DNA from: Prorocentrum cordatum
Taxonomy: Eukaryota; Sar; Dinophyceae; Prorocentrales; Prorocentraceae
Assembly (NCBI GenBank): GCA_963575745.1
Contig: CAUYUJ010014545.1
Span: 223,627-283,626, forward strand
Reading direction: 5' to 3'
Length of the DNA stretch: 60,000 bases
Part shown: positions 1 to 11,374 of the stretch, one piece after another
Layout of the letters: each line of letters begins with the position of its first letter
How positions within the stretch are numbered: the first letter of the stretch is position 1
Made by a program: the position numbers and the translations under genes
The notes under the pieces: model-generated
Seen by the model: only the letters and a program-made list of their open reading frames with translations
Told to the model about the DNA's origin: nothing
Database searches by the model: none

Positions 1-40
1 GCGCGCGCGGGCGAGGCGAAGTTGCGCGGGCGGGCGAGAG
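1..40 (+). repeat. GC-rich segment duplicated at 7,538
   Basis: The first 40 bases (core GGGCGAGGCGAAG followed by TGCGCGGGCGGGCGAGA) recur almost unchanged at about 7,538-7,577. In both places a trinucleotide- or ATCGAT-rich satellite follows within a few hundred bases. It is a short dispersed repeat of unknown origin. Confidence 0.6.
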
Positions 41-221
41 GAAAGTATCCTGCGGCTGGCGCGGGCGGACCAAATGATTCCCCCAGCAAGCGGTGGCCCG
101 CGGTACCCCGCCGATGTCCCGCCGGTGCCCCGTTTGTGGCTGGGCCACAGCCGGACCAAATGATTCTCCTTCCGGCAAGCGGTGTCCGGCCGGTGCCCCG
201 GTGCCCCGCTGGCGCGAGAAC

Positions 222-540
222 GCTAGTGAGACCGATGGCGAAAGCGATTGTGAGATCGATGGTGAGATCGACAGTGAGACCGATAGTGAGATCAATCGTG
301 AGATCGATAGTGAGATCGAGAGTGAGATGATCGATTGTGAGATCGAGTGATATCGATAGCGAGATCGCTTGTGGGATCGATAGCGAGATCCAGAGTGAGA
401 TCGGCAGTGCAATCGATCGAACAAGATCGATAGTGAGATCGATCGAGTGACATCGATCGTGAGATCGATGGCCCCATCGATCGTGAGACCGATAACGACA
501 TCGTTTGCGAGATCGGTAGACAGATCGATCACGCGGTGCA
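222..540 (+). repeat. 12-bp minisatellite (GTGAGATCGATA type)
   Basis: Degenerate tandem repeat with a unit near GTGAGATCGATA, over 20 copies, with point variation such as GAGATCGATC and GATATCGATAGC. It opens short spurious reading frames rich in R, S, D and E. A related stretch with ATATCGATAGATCGATAGCG lies at 8,700-8,742. No coding signal is seen. Confidence 0.85.
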
Positions 541-1175
541 ATTTCACGCCGCGCCGAGGCCCCTGGAGGCCGCAGTGATTCTAGAGTGAGCCGGGGACAC
601 AGGGAGCGGGAGCGAACGCGTGCCCGCGGCCGCGTGGCTCAAGCGGCCGGCTGCCCAGATCTGCCCACACCTCAGCGCGAGGTGCACCATCTACCATCGA
701 TGCCAAAACACTGCTTGAGATGGCTCGCCCCCACTATTAGCACTATCGTTACTACGGTACAACAGAGCGGGAGCTGGGCTTCGCCAAAGGCGAAGCTGTC
801 GGTTGGGCCCCCAAACCCACTTCAAACTCAGCAAAGGCCCCCGCTTCTTCATCATCGTCTCTGGGGGCCCTGTTCGCGTTCGGGCCCGTCCCATCTGAAA
901 AGGGGGGAGCAAAGAGGGTTCGGCTCAAGCAGGGCGCGTAGTCTTCGCCGCGCCACTCCCGGATTTATTTTGGCCCGCGCAGTAGGGCCCAGGCTTTGCC
1001 AGCCGCCCCCCCCGAGCGCGCGCCGCTACTTCGGGCGGCCGCGCGGGCGCCATCGCCGTCGAAGCGCACCTGTTGGAGCACCACGTCGACCAGATCTCCT
1101 TTCCCGGCGCTCTTGCGTCGACCATTTCCGCCGCCACCGCATCCGTCGCCTGCGCGACGTTGCGAGGCGCCCGAA

Positions 1176-1467
1176 AAAACGGTGGAATCCGGAGGTTGGG
1201 TCGGTAACCTCCGGAGGTTACCGATTCCCCCCGGGAGAGGGAGTCGGCAACCTCCGGAGGTTACCGATTCTCCTCCCCCAACAGACACCACCAGCGCAAG
1301 AAGCAAGCCCGCGCAACCCGAAGGGGCCGCGGGCCGAGGACATGCGCACCGAGAATGGGGCCCTCACCTCCCCCACCCCGAGGAGCGGGCAGACCCTTGG
1401 AAACAGACGAGAAAACCGAGGGAGGGGCGGGCCGAGGACAAGGTCGGCAACCTCTGGAGGTTACCGA
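1176..1467 (+). repeat. Cluster of three 24-bp palindromes
   Basis: A perfect 24-bp palindrome occupies 1,201-1,224; its left half is TCGGTAACCTCC and its right half is the exact reverse complement. Near-perfect copies sit at 1,244-1,267 and 1,444-1,467. Each is followed by TTC or TTCTCC and a C-rich run. The first copy is preceded by GGTGGAATCCGGAGGTTG at 1,181-1,198, which recurs around the palindrome at 6,974-7,040. Confidence 0.85.
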
Positions 1468-1519
1468 TTCCCCCCCCCCTTCCTCCGGGAAGCACGACGG
1501 CCTCGTCGACGCCGCGACC

Positions 1520-1740
1520 AAGCCGCCACCGTGCATTTTCGATTGGGGGGCCAAGAAGAAGGTCAGCGGCCGCGGGGGGGCGAACGACAACCCGGCAATT
1601 CTCAGCGACGCCCAGGCGAGGCGCGTGGACGTCAAGAGGATCTTGGCGCATTATCGCGAGCATGGCGAGCAGGGGACTCTCGTCCGGAGGACATGCAGCG
1701 TGATCCTGCCAACGAGCCACGTTGCCAAGGAGGCCTGCGG
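1520..1740 (+). other. Possible exon upstream of the OTU gene
   Basis: In the frame starting near 1,526 the DNA encodes a plausible stretch including IFDWGAKKK, NDNPAILSDAQARR, VDVKRILAHYREHGEQGT and VILPTSHVAKEACG. The amino-acid mix is protein-like, unlike the surrounding shadow frames. The family is not recognised. It lies about 200 bases before the start of the OTU-type gene, and the DNA just before that gene reads CCACTGCAG, which could be a 3' splice site. An exon of the same gene is possible but unproven. Confidence 0.3.
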
Positions 1741-1946
1741 GCGGGCGAGAACCTTCCGTTGCCTGGCGCCCGGCCCCAGATCTTCGTCATTCCCGTGTGT
1801 TGGGTCCTCGTTTTGAATGTGGCTCGCACAAATGAATCAGGTTTGGTCTTCGCCGTGCGATTATTCCTGGGCGGGGGGCCACGGGGGAACGAGCGGGCAC
1901 GGGCGCCGCGCCGCGGGGGCCCCCGCGCCCACTGCAGGCGTTCATC

Positions 1947-3257
1947 GTGCCCAAGTACACGCTGTCATTTGCGCTGGACCGCCCGCACGACACGGCCGCA
2001 GCCATGCAGCTCGCATTGGCCAGCTCCACAGATGAGGTGCACGAGGCGTGCAAGGACCCAGAGACGGGGGTTTACGACTTCCTCAGACACATGGCATTGC
2101 GACGTTCCTACGTGTCCGTTTTCGCAGTAGACCACCAAGGCGCCCGCTTGCTATTCGATGGCCACAAACACTTCGTAGCAGAAGGCGGGTTCACAGAGCA
2201 CGCGGAGTCCGTGCGAGGCCCCCTCTCGGACGGGTGGCTCGCCCCACTGAAGGACGAGGCCAAGGGGGGAAAAAAGGCAATGGGCCGAGGCGCCCCGCGC
2301 CCGAGCGCTCCTTGGAGCCCCAGGCGATGCTTCGGGCGCCAGACGCGCCGCCCGAGCCGAAAATGACGGAGAGATCGAGGGCCGATGGCGCGCGCGGCGA
2401 TGCCCCTGCGCCTGGCGTAGTCGACGAGGCGGAGGCCCCTACATTGGTGCCCCGCGGGCCGCCCCACGGCGAGCGCCCGCCCGATCCGCCCGAAGTGTTG
2501 CGACCAGACGATAGGGTTTGCATCGCTCGAACTGGGCGCGGCCAGCGTCGCGAGCGGCCCAAGGAACACGGTGACTATTGCGCGCAGCACGCGAAGAAGG
2601 TCACGACGGCTGGGCAGCACGACTTGGCCAAAGGGCTGAAGCGCGCCCTCCTCGACGCGGCCCGGCCCTTCCGTCTGAGACAGATTGCCGAGGAGAAGGC
2701 GCAACTAGAGGTCGCCATCGAGAGGTCTCTACAAGATGGCGAGGCAGCGCGGCAGAGGCAGGAGCGCAGCCTGGAAATCTTAGAGCCGCGGCTTCGATAA
2801 AGAGGGCTGGTCCGCTTAGAGACGGAACCTTTGGGCAATTGCCAATTTCTCGCAGTGGCGCGGAGCGCTGGCTTGGCATTCTCCCACGAGAGCTTGCGAG
2901 AGCAAGCTTACGATTACATGTCGACGCTGAAGGACATGTTCGTGGGCTTCGCAGGCGTGGACGACCTCGACTACGACGCCTACGTCGCGGACATGCGCAA
3001 GGATGGCACGCGGGGTGGCGAGCTCAACCTCACGGCGCTCGCGCACCTTCACGCGCCCCACCCTCGTGATCAGCGACGCGACGGACCCCGCGCACGCGCT
3101 CGAGGCGCCCCCGCCGGCGGCGGTCTCCCGGCGCGCATGGGGCCCCGAGATCCGGGCGGCCCACCAGGGCGAGCGGAATCACGAGGCGACGGCGCCAGCG
3201 CCAGCGCGGGCTTCGGAGGAGCACGAGCCCAGGCAGGGCACAGGAGAGCGATGGTAG
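1947..3257 (+). pseudogene. Broken UIM-OTU cysteine protease (deubiquitinase-like) gene
   Basis: Three reading frames chain into one protein of about 430 residues. The first part (1,947-2,275) contains KYTLSFALDRPHD and VFAVDHQGARLLFDGHKHF and has no recognised family. The second (about 2,275-2,797) has CAQHAKKV and then QLEVAIERSLQD, a good match to the ubiquitin-interacting motif. The third begins with LGNCQFLAVARSAG, the OTU catalytic-cysteine motif, then SHESLREQAYDYM and RGGELNLTALAHL. After a one-base shift near 3,050 it continues with RPTLVISD and AHQGERNHEAT, matching the OTU C-terminal histidine region. OTU proteases cleave ubiquitin chains. The breaks are a frameshift near a G6A6 run at about 2,268, an in-frame TAA at 2,798 and the shift near 3,050. 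The final stop is at 3,255. It could be a decayed host gene or a copy carried by a mobile element. Confidence 0.7.
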
Positions 3258-3282
3258 GCGCACCGCGCCGCAGTCAGAGGCT

Positions 3283-3317
3283 GATCGAAGACGCCTACGG
3301 CGAATCACCGCCGCTCC
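3283..3317 (+). repeat. Relic of the twin-hairpin module
   Basis: The conserved core GATCGAAGACGCCTACGG followed by CGAATCACCGCCGC matches the loop and right stem of hairpin modules at 41,051, 43,018, 45,027 and 46,871. Here the left stem is degraded. It lies 25 bases after the stop codon of the OTU-type gene. Confidence 0.7.
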
Positions 3318-3339
3318 TTGCCTTCTCGGGAGCGCCCGC

Positions 3340-3883
3340 GCGGAGTCTGCCTTTTCGGGCCGAGGCTGCCCAGCGCGCAGCCCGCATGATGGCCCCCACC
3401 TCCCCTGCAATCTCCCCGCGGCGCTGCCGTGCGAGGAGGTGGGGGAGTCGCTGCCATGCGCTCCCTGCCGCCGTTCATGTACATATAGAACCTGGTTGCA
3501 CTGATAGTTGACCGCAGCTATTTCGGATTGGACAAGGTCGCGCGCGCGCCCGCCGCGCGCGTTGATTATGCAACGCATGTCCCTTTCCACATTGGTCAAC
3601 CGACATTAAGACTTCACTTTCCGCCATGTCCTTGGACCCGCTATTATAGACCCCAACATTACGACAAATACGACCTGATGTTTTGAGCCCTGCTGGGCTT
3701 AAGTTGGGCTGGGCGCAGATGGGAGGCCTTTGGAGACAGGCTCGCAACCGCCGCCGATCACCAACTACTGGGCGGTGGTACCTCGCGGCGGCCCTCCTGG
3801 ACACGCAGGCGCCAGCTGCGGGCGCGCCCGCAAAGCGCGGCGCAGCCTCTCTGGGAGGAGGGGCGGAGGAAACGAGCGAGCAC
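3340..3883. other. No recognised gene
   Basis: Mixed GC-rich and neutral sequence between the OTU-type gene and the GTA array. Short open frames exist on both strands, but none has recognisable domains or protein-like composition. Confidence 0.5.
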
Positions 3884-4884
<1,001 letters not shown>

Positions 4885-5446
4885 GGACCACAGTCCTCGC
4901 GAGGTGCGTCGAAAAAGGGTTCTCCCCAAAACCACGCATGCAGCTCCGAGCACACGCCGGGAACCCCAGGAAATCTCGAAATGTGGGCCCCGAGCCTCAT
5001 AAGGCTTCCCCCGGGTTGAGGGCTGAGGCTTCGGAAATGACCTGAGGATATGCCCACTCCGTGCGCCAGGGCACGGTGGATGCTGCTTCGCCTCGAAGGG
5101 GGCGTTTCGCGTGCTTTTCGCGGGCTCGGTAGTGAGCTTGTCTCCATATTCATGCAACGTCGCTGTTCTGTTGAAGTGGCGCTGTTTCAATTCCGTACGT
5201 GGAATGTAAAATCCCTCCACGTGCACACTCCGTATTTCTCTTCACCCTTCTCCTTGCCCCTTCTCATCCTGCTCATGGTACTCCCCCTCATCACCATCAT
5301 GTTCTGGAGGTTGCCGATGGCCTCTCTTCCCCCCAATGGAGTGGTGGTGGAAACGCTCCCGACAAGGAAGGGCCCTGCCCCCCCGCTCAAACGGCGCCCC
5401 CCGACAGAGAATCGACTTGCCCTCCCCCGCCCCTCCCGCCCCCGAG
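4885..5446. other. Unique sequence, no recognised gene
   Basis: Spacer after the GTA array. A half-copy of the 24-bp palindrome (TCTGGAGGTTGCCGAT) is at about 5,303-5,318. Nothing else is identified. Confidence 0.5.
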
Positions 5447-5527
5447 TCGGTAACCTCCGGAGGTCACCGATTTCCCCCCCCCGCCCCTCTTCGCCCCCCC
5501 GAATCGGCAACCTCCGGAAGTTCCCGA
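5447..5527 (+). repeat. Two copies of the 24-bp palindrome
   Basis: Copies at 5,447-5,470 and 5,504-5,527, with one to a few mismatches to the perfect palindrome at 1,201. Both are followed by C-rich tracts, as in the first cluster. Confidence 0.8.
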
Positions 5528-5794
5528 CCTCCCGACCCCCAGGGGGGCGGAGAGGAACGCGCACCCAGGGAAACAATTCCAAGGGAAGAAACAATTCTTT
5601 ACGCTTCGCGCATCCCCACCAGCCCATCTCAAAACAGCCACTCTTGCGAAGCATGCCGACAGTCGCGTTTTTCAGGCGTGTTTCCGCCTGCCCCCGCGCA
5701 TCTCCCTTGTTCCTCCTTCCCCCCGCCTCCTTGCACATCCTCCTCGTGGTGGGAGCGGGAGAAGGACGAGGCGGAGGAGGAGGGAGAGAAAGCG

Positions 5795-6125
5795 CTCCTC
5801 GTGGTTTGAGTCGTTTGGGGTTTCTCGTCCTGGTGCGAGTCGTTCGGGCCCTTCTTCCTGGCGTGAGTCGTTCGGGCTCTTCGTGGTCTGAGTCGTTCGG
5901 GCCCCTCGTCCTGGTGTGAGTCGTTCGGGCCCCTCCTCCTGGTGTGACTCGTTCGGGCTCCTCGTGGTGTGAGTCGTTCGGGGCCCTCGTCGTGGTGTGA
6001 GTCGTTCGGGCTCCTCGTGGTGTGAATCGTTCGGGCGCCTCGTCCTGGTCTGAGTCGTTGGGGCCCTTCCTTCTGGTGTGAGTCGTTCGGGCTCTTCGTG
6101 GCGCGAGTCGCTCGGGCCCCTCGTC
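5795..6125 (+). repeat. About 26-30-bp minisatellite (GAGTCGTTCGGGC type)
   Basis: About ten tandem units built on GTGTGAGTCGTTCGGGC, CCCTCGTCCTG or TCCTCGTG. On the minus strand they read as repeats around NDSHHEEPERLTP. There is no sign of a real gene. Confidence 0.85.
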
Positions 6126-6440
6126 CCTCGCTTGGCGGCCCCAGAGGCTTCTAGGAGCGTCTTGGGTGCCTTGGGGGAGACTGTTCGGGCCTCTTGGGAG
6201 CCTCTTGGAGGCCGTTTGGGGCGTCTTGGGGGCCTCTTGGCGGCCCCAGGGGCTTCCAGGAGCGTCTTGGGTGCCTCGGGGGAGCCTCTTGGGGCGTTTT
6301 GGGCGCCTCTGGGGGCTTCTTGGGGGCCTCTTGGGGGCATCTTGGGGGCCTCTTGGAGGCCTCTTGGGCGCCTCCTGGGGGCCTCTTGGGGCCATCTTGG
6401 GGCCTCTTGGTGCCTCCTCGGCGTTTCTTGGGGCCATCTT
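6126..6440 (+). repeat. GGCCTCTTGG-type minisatellite
   Basis: A degenerate array of units such as GGCCTCTTGGGG and GCGTCTTGGG. The plus strand reads as W/G/L/A-rich peptides and the minus strand as PQEAPKRPP-type peptides. It is the same family as the large array at 41.3-47.9 kb and the piece at 54.2-54.7 kb. Confidence 0.85.
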
Positions 6441-6460
6441 GGAGGAAATCGATCAAAGAA

Positions 6461-6635
6461 GAGGGGAGTTTTGATTAGCGCTGCCCCCTCAGAAGGGCAA
6501 AATGGGCCCAAAACCTTCGTAAAATCAATGATTCTGGCTTCGAGGAAGAGGGGAGCTTTAATGAGCGCTGCCCCCTCAGAAGGCCAAATGGAGCCAAAAC
6601 CGCAGTAAAATCAATGATTTGGGTTTCATAGAAGG
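6461..6635 (+). repeat. Two tandem 87-bp units
   Basis: Two consecutive copies (6,461-6,547 and 6,548 to about 6,635) share GAGGGGAG, GAGCGCTGCCCCCTCAGAAG and AAAATCAATGATT. The last motif also marks unit boundaries in the 41-48 kb array, which ties the two regions together. Confidence 0.8.
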
Positions 6636-6973
6636 GGCGCGCATTTTTTCTGACCCCCCCCCCGTCGGGGCCAGAATCCTCGCGAGGGGTGTCGTTTCTT
6701 AGCCCTCCCAGAAGTCGAAATTGACCCCCCTGACGACCCGCGGAGGGACCTCTCCAGGCCCAGGGGGAGGGGGGAGGGGGAGGGGGAAACCCTTCCCCGA
6801 AGGGGAAGGAGGGTTGAGAACAGAGCGGGCTCTCTAAACCACTCGCGCCCAAAGGGCTGGTGGGATTCCAGAACCACAGGGGGGAACGGCTTCAAAACCC
6901 TGCCCCAGGAGAAGCAACTGATTTTCCGCAGGTTACCGACCCCCTCCCCCTGGGGATGAGAGAGTGCCAATTC

Positions 6974-7040
6974 GGTGGAATCCGGAGGTCCTAATCGGTA
7001 ACTTCCGGAGGTTGCCGACCCAACCTCCGGATTCCACCCG
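6974..7040 (+). repeat. Nested inverted repeat around a 24-bp palindrome
   Basis: The outer arms GGTGGAATCCGGAGGT (6,974-6,989) and ACCTCCGGATTCCACC (about 7,023-7,039) are exact reverse complements. Between them lies a near-perfect copy of the 24-bp palindrome (6,995-7,018). The whole can fold into a long stem. This is the most complete copy of the family and resembles a short MITE-like or foldback unit. Confidence 0.8.
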
Positions 7041-7603
7041 CTACCCCCCCCCCGCCGGCCCGCCCCTGCCGCCTTTACGTTCCGATGCTCGACCGCGCGG
7101 GGCCGGGAAAGCAGCGCGCGCCGCCCCCGAAAGGTTTCCTAGAGGCGCCCAGGAGGTCCCCGAGAGCCCCCCAAGAGGCTCCCAGACCCCCCAAGAGGTC
7201 CAAAAAGACGCGCCCAAACGGCCCCACAAGCCCTTGCAAAATGAACGAAATAGATCATCATGTCGCTGGTTCCAGGGGGGAAAGAGAATCACGCGAAGGC
7301 GCCCAAGAGCGAAGGGCGACGCGAACAATTCGACACCAAGACCCCCAACACGAGCGAGCGGCAACGCAACAATCAGCACCGCGGCCCATTGCTGGCCCCC
7401 CTCCCCCCCGAACCCCCGAATCACCCGCAGGGCGGTCATAGGCGCGCGCGCATATCGGAGGTGAGAGGGCGAGATCGAAGTGGAACGCAGAGCCCCCCAA
7501 CCCGGACATCGCATTCGGTTTCGCGTTCGTGCGCGCCGTGCGCGCGGGCGAGGCGAAGCTGCGCGGGCGGGCGAGAAGTGCCCCGCCTCTGGCTGAGGCG
7601 CGG
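7041..7603. other. GC-rich spacer, no recognised gene
   Basis: P/R/A-rich open frames on both strands, none with a recognisable domain. It includes the second copy of the window-start repeat at 7,538-7,577. Confidence 0.5.
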
Positions 7604-8696
7604 CCGTGATGATGATGATCTTGATGTTGTTGGTGACGATGATGATGGTGTCACGATGATGATGACGATGTTGATGTTCCTGATGATGTTGATGATGATA
7701 AGATGATGATGAGGATGGTGATGAAGATGACCATGATGCTGATGGTGCCCCGGTGAGAATGACGTTGATGATGATGTTGTCGATGAGGATGATGAGGATG
7801 GTGATTATGATGGTGATGATGATGATGTCGGTCATGGTGCCCCGAAGATGATGATGGTGTTGGTGATAAGGATGATGATGAGGTAGTGCTGATGTTTTTG
7901 ATGATGGTGGCCCGATGATGATGGTGCCTCGGCGGTGATGATGGCTTTGATGATGATGGTGTTCCGATGATGATGATGATGTTGATGCATGTTGTTGATG
8001 ATGGTGGTGTCCCGATGATGATGATGATGATGATGTTCATGATGTTCATGATGTTCATGCATGATGGTGATAGGATGATGATGATAATGATGGTGGCGTG
8101 CCGATGATGATGGTGTCCCGATGATGATGATGTTGATGACGATGATGGTGTCCCGATGATGACGGCGATCATAGTAAGAGGATGATGGCCATGGTGGTGA
8201 TGATGATGGTGTCCCGATGACGATGCTCCCGATGATGCTGATGTCGTTGATGATGATGATGGTGTCCCGTTGATGGTGATGAAGTTGGTGATCCAGATGA
8301 TGCGGATGATGATGAGATGATGAAGATGATGATGATGGTGTCCCGATGATGATGATGTTCATGATGATGACGATGATGGTGTCCCGATGATCATGATGCT
8401 GATGTTGATGATAAATAATTGTTAGTGTCCCGATGGTGATGATGATGATGATGATGATGTTGACTGTGACGATGGCGATGGTGTCCCGAAGATGATGTTG
8501 CTGATGAAGATGATGGTGTCCCGATGTTGATGATGCTGTTCGCGTATGATTATGATGATGGTGGTGTCCCGATGATGCTGATGATGATGGTGTCCCGGTG
8601 ATGATGATGATGATGGTGACCGATGATGATGGTGATGATGAGGGAGATGAGGTGATGATGATGATGATGATTGTGTACGGCGATGATGACGATGAC
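7604..8696. repeat. ATG-rich minisatellite with GGTGTCCCG punctuation
   Basis: Irregular alternation of GATGATGATG runs with GGTGTCCCGATGATGATG, roughly one GTGTCCCG or GTGCCCCG every 30-60 bases. Minus-strand frames read as I/H/S-rich low-complexity peptides. Confidence 0.93.
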
Positions 8697-8745
8697 TTTG
8701 ATTGCGACATCAATTGTGATATCGATAGATCGATAGCGAGAACGA
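8697..8745 (+). repeat. ATCGATAG relic satellite
   Basis: GATATCGATAGATCGATAGC and its neighbours resemble the 12-bp satellite at 222-540. It marks the end of the satellite block before AT-rich DNA. Confidence 0.55.
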
Positions 8746-10129
8746 ATCCAAAGATATGCTAGCGCTGCATATCCGCCCAAAAAATATAGCACGTGCGCTG
8801 TGATTAAGCGTCTGTTGGTGCATTTACAAATGTTCTTCTGCGCGACGGGATGTCTCTTGCAGCCAGCATTTCAAGCAAATGTATTTTAATAATCTCGTCC
8901 GCTTTCGGCGCTTTGAACGGAACGCGACATTGATTGTTTTCCATTACAATATAATCTCAAAATATGCATATTTTCTTTGCAGGATTTGCAAAAAATGTTT
9001 GTAGATCAGTCAAACATACAATCGAACATCGATTTACTGATGACTTTAACTTTCTCTTAATCTGCTTGCCCGTTGGCAATGAATTTGTGTAATCTGTAGA
9101 TTGCGAATGTCATATTTCTGGGCGTATTTATTCTCTTTGAAATCGAGAAATTTTACGCGTAATTAGGCTATAATATTCTCATTGGAAGCATCAGTTTGTT
9201 TTGAAAACGCATATATTCTGACAATATTGGCGCTTACCGCAATATGCAATTCACATTCTGATTTCTACGTCTCGTAGTATTTTGTTACGTATTTTTTCTG
9301 TTTTTTTGCGTTTTTTTTCACTCTCTTGCTATGGTACAAGTGTTTTATATAGTTCGAATAGACAGCATTTGGGCCGCATTGTTTTCTCTTCTTAAGTCGA
9401 CGCACTGATTTGAATCGTTTTCATTTTCTCGCAGAAATACTCGACTGTCAGTTCTTTTTAGATTTTTGTGCGCTGCGCACAGTTTAAAACATTTGTTCTC
9501 ACATCAATTTTATGAACGTGTTTCCACATGAATTTCACATGAATTCTCGAAGCTGGAGTTATCCCATCGATACATAAATCCCGCTGTGAGAGCTAGAGAG
9601 TTTTAGATTAGAAGCCGGGCGGTGGTGTGCCCGCCAGCAGCCCATCGTCGCCGGTCTACGATCCTTCCAGCGGCTCGCCCGACCCGGCAGCGCGTGAGGA
9701 AAAGTTTGCGGCAGTCTTCACACGTGCCCCCACGCGTGCAGACACGTTTGGACGCGATCCTGACAGTGTTTTAGAGACGTTGTAGAGCGGGCCTTCCGAG
9801 CCCAGAAAAAATTTAAGAGCGTTTTTGCGGGTTTGCTAGGAAGGCTTTTCAGCGCGTGTTTTTTTGTTCTTCGGATTTTAGATGTACCAATGTTCGATCG
9901 CTGGTTTCGGAAAATAGAGAACGATTTTCTTGCGCCATGGAAATTCTAAAAAAAGTTTCCCACTGAGCCGAAGTTGCGGAATACATGTCAAAAAAGAAAA
10001 ACATATTCTACCAATAAATCGTGACCTAAGAAAGATGATTTAATCCAAATTCCGCGTCTCGGAAGCGCGTGGGAAAGTTTTTTCGTTACAACCTAATATT
10101 TCGAATACAAGTAAAAATAAAATCTAATA
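8746..10129. other. AT-rich island without genes
   Basis: Base composition changes sharply from GC-rich satellite to AT-rich DNA with T runs and frequent stops in every frame. The only recognised element is a dispersed repeat of about 60 bp at 9,603-9,663. No tRNA or rRNA gene was noticed by eye. Confidence 0.55.
9603..9663 (+). repeat. Dispersed repeat shared with 25,385
   Basis: Contains TAGATTAGAAGCCGG and GCCAGCAGCCCATC, then TCGCCGGTC. About 60 bases match 25,385-25,444 with a few substitutions and a small indel. Confidence 0.75.

Positions 10130-10199
<70 letters not shown>
10130..10199. repeat. T18-A52 homopolymer junction
   Basis: Eighteen T followed directly by fifty-two A. This could be a foldback of two poly(A) tails inserted head to head, or an assembly artefact. 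Confidence 0.95.
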
Positions 10200-10201
<2 letters not shown>

Positions 10202-10998
10202 ATTCGTAATTGTCGACATAATTATCGATCAATTTGTTTGCATTCGCGTTTTTCATTGTCGTTTTCTGTTCTTGAGTTTCTATTATTGTTAATTTATAGG
10301 CTTGCTTGCAATATGTTTACATTTTTTTACGTTCTCGAATATTTATCTTATTTTCGTTTTTTTGGGGTCGTGTTTTTTTTATTTTATGGATGTTCGACGT
10401 AGATTCAATATATCTGTTAAATTTAATGATTCGACAAACAAATTCAAATGTGTTGATATCATATGAATCGACACGCGTTCCATCATATGCGTTAGAATCT
10501 ATTTTAAATGATTGCAGATTCAGGATCGAATATTTGTCATTGAAATATTGGTTTTAAAAAGTTGTCGCTCGGCGATTATTAGCATTTTCATTGTCTGGGC
10601 AAATATAAAACAAGAGGGTAGAGTTATTTGACGGCTAGTTTGAAGGATCGCGTATTTTTGTATCGATATAACCGATTATTATCTATGGGGATGGTGTTTC
10701 CAAGCGACATCGAATTTAGCTCGGGTAGCAGACCAAGTTTTGATTCGACAAGCGAACGCGTTTGATATTTTCAAATCGATTTTTGTGACAAAAACCATTC
10801 TAGTTCCGTTGAGCGCGAGTTACGTCAAGAAAACCGAGAGCATTTTTCAAGATGATTCGAAGAATACAAACATTTTCGCAATTCTAGATCAGGCAGCAGA
10901 CCGAGTTCAGAGTTTTGGATTCGAGAGAGATAAACGCATGTGATGATGTTTAATCGGTTTGTCTGAATGAATATGAGTTCTATGACTCGCATAATTGG
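10200..10998. other. AT-rich flank of the LTR element
   Basis: AT-rich with short open frames only (for example 10,306-10,557). The frames have no recognisable family and the composition looks non-coding. Confidence 0.5.
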
Positions 10999-11000
10999 GC

Positions 11001-11374
11001 TGGGCGTGATACTTACCCCAAGCGTGTTCCCCTCACTTCTGTAAATGATATCCTTCACCTGTGTCATTCCGTACTATTGCACCAAATTCAGCCTTACAGT
11101 AAAAGCGCGTTTGCATTTGCTAGAGCTTGCTAGTCATTGTATTCTCACTCAGGGTAGTCAACTTCCCATTGTGGCTTGCAGCTGTGGGCCCTGGGTGTAT
11201 TTTCCTGAATAATGAGCCAGGTTGTGCATTTCTCGAGTTCATTGTAGGTGAGTGTTTCGGGCAGTCTAGTGAGCCATGGGGCCCATAATCGAACGGGACA
11301 GGTCCCACAGTTTAGGTCTGTCCTAGTCTGAGCCCTGTAGGTCCACTACAGGCCGCCGACAGACCATTTGAGCA
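11001..11374 (+). repeat. 5' LTR
   Basis: Shared with 21,507-21,875. It starts TGGGCGTG and the shared part ends CCATTTGAG followed by CA, so TG...CA ends are plausible. It contains TTCTGTAAATGATATCC and CAGTAAAAGCGCGTTTGC. Two bases before it (GC) also match at the 3' copy, so the left edge is uncertain by that much. Confidence 0.8.

Noticed and set aside
586-2130. 514-residue open frame over the palindromes
   Set aside because: R/P/G-rich shadow frame across GC-rich repeats; its 3' part is antiparallel or out-of-frame to the better-supported OTU-type gene.
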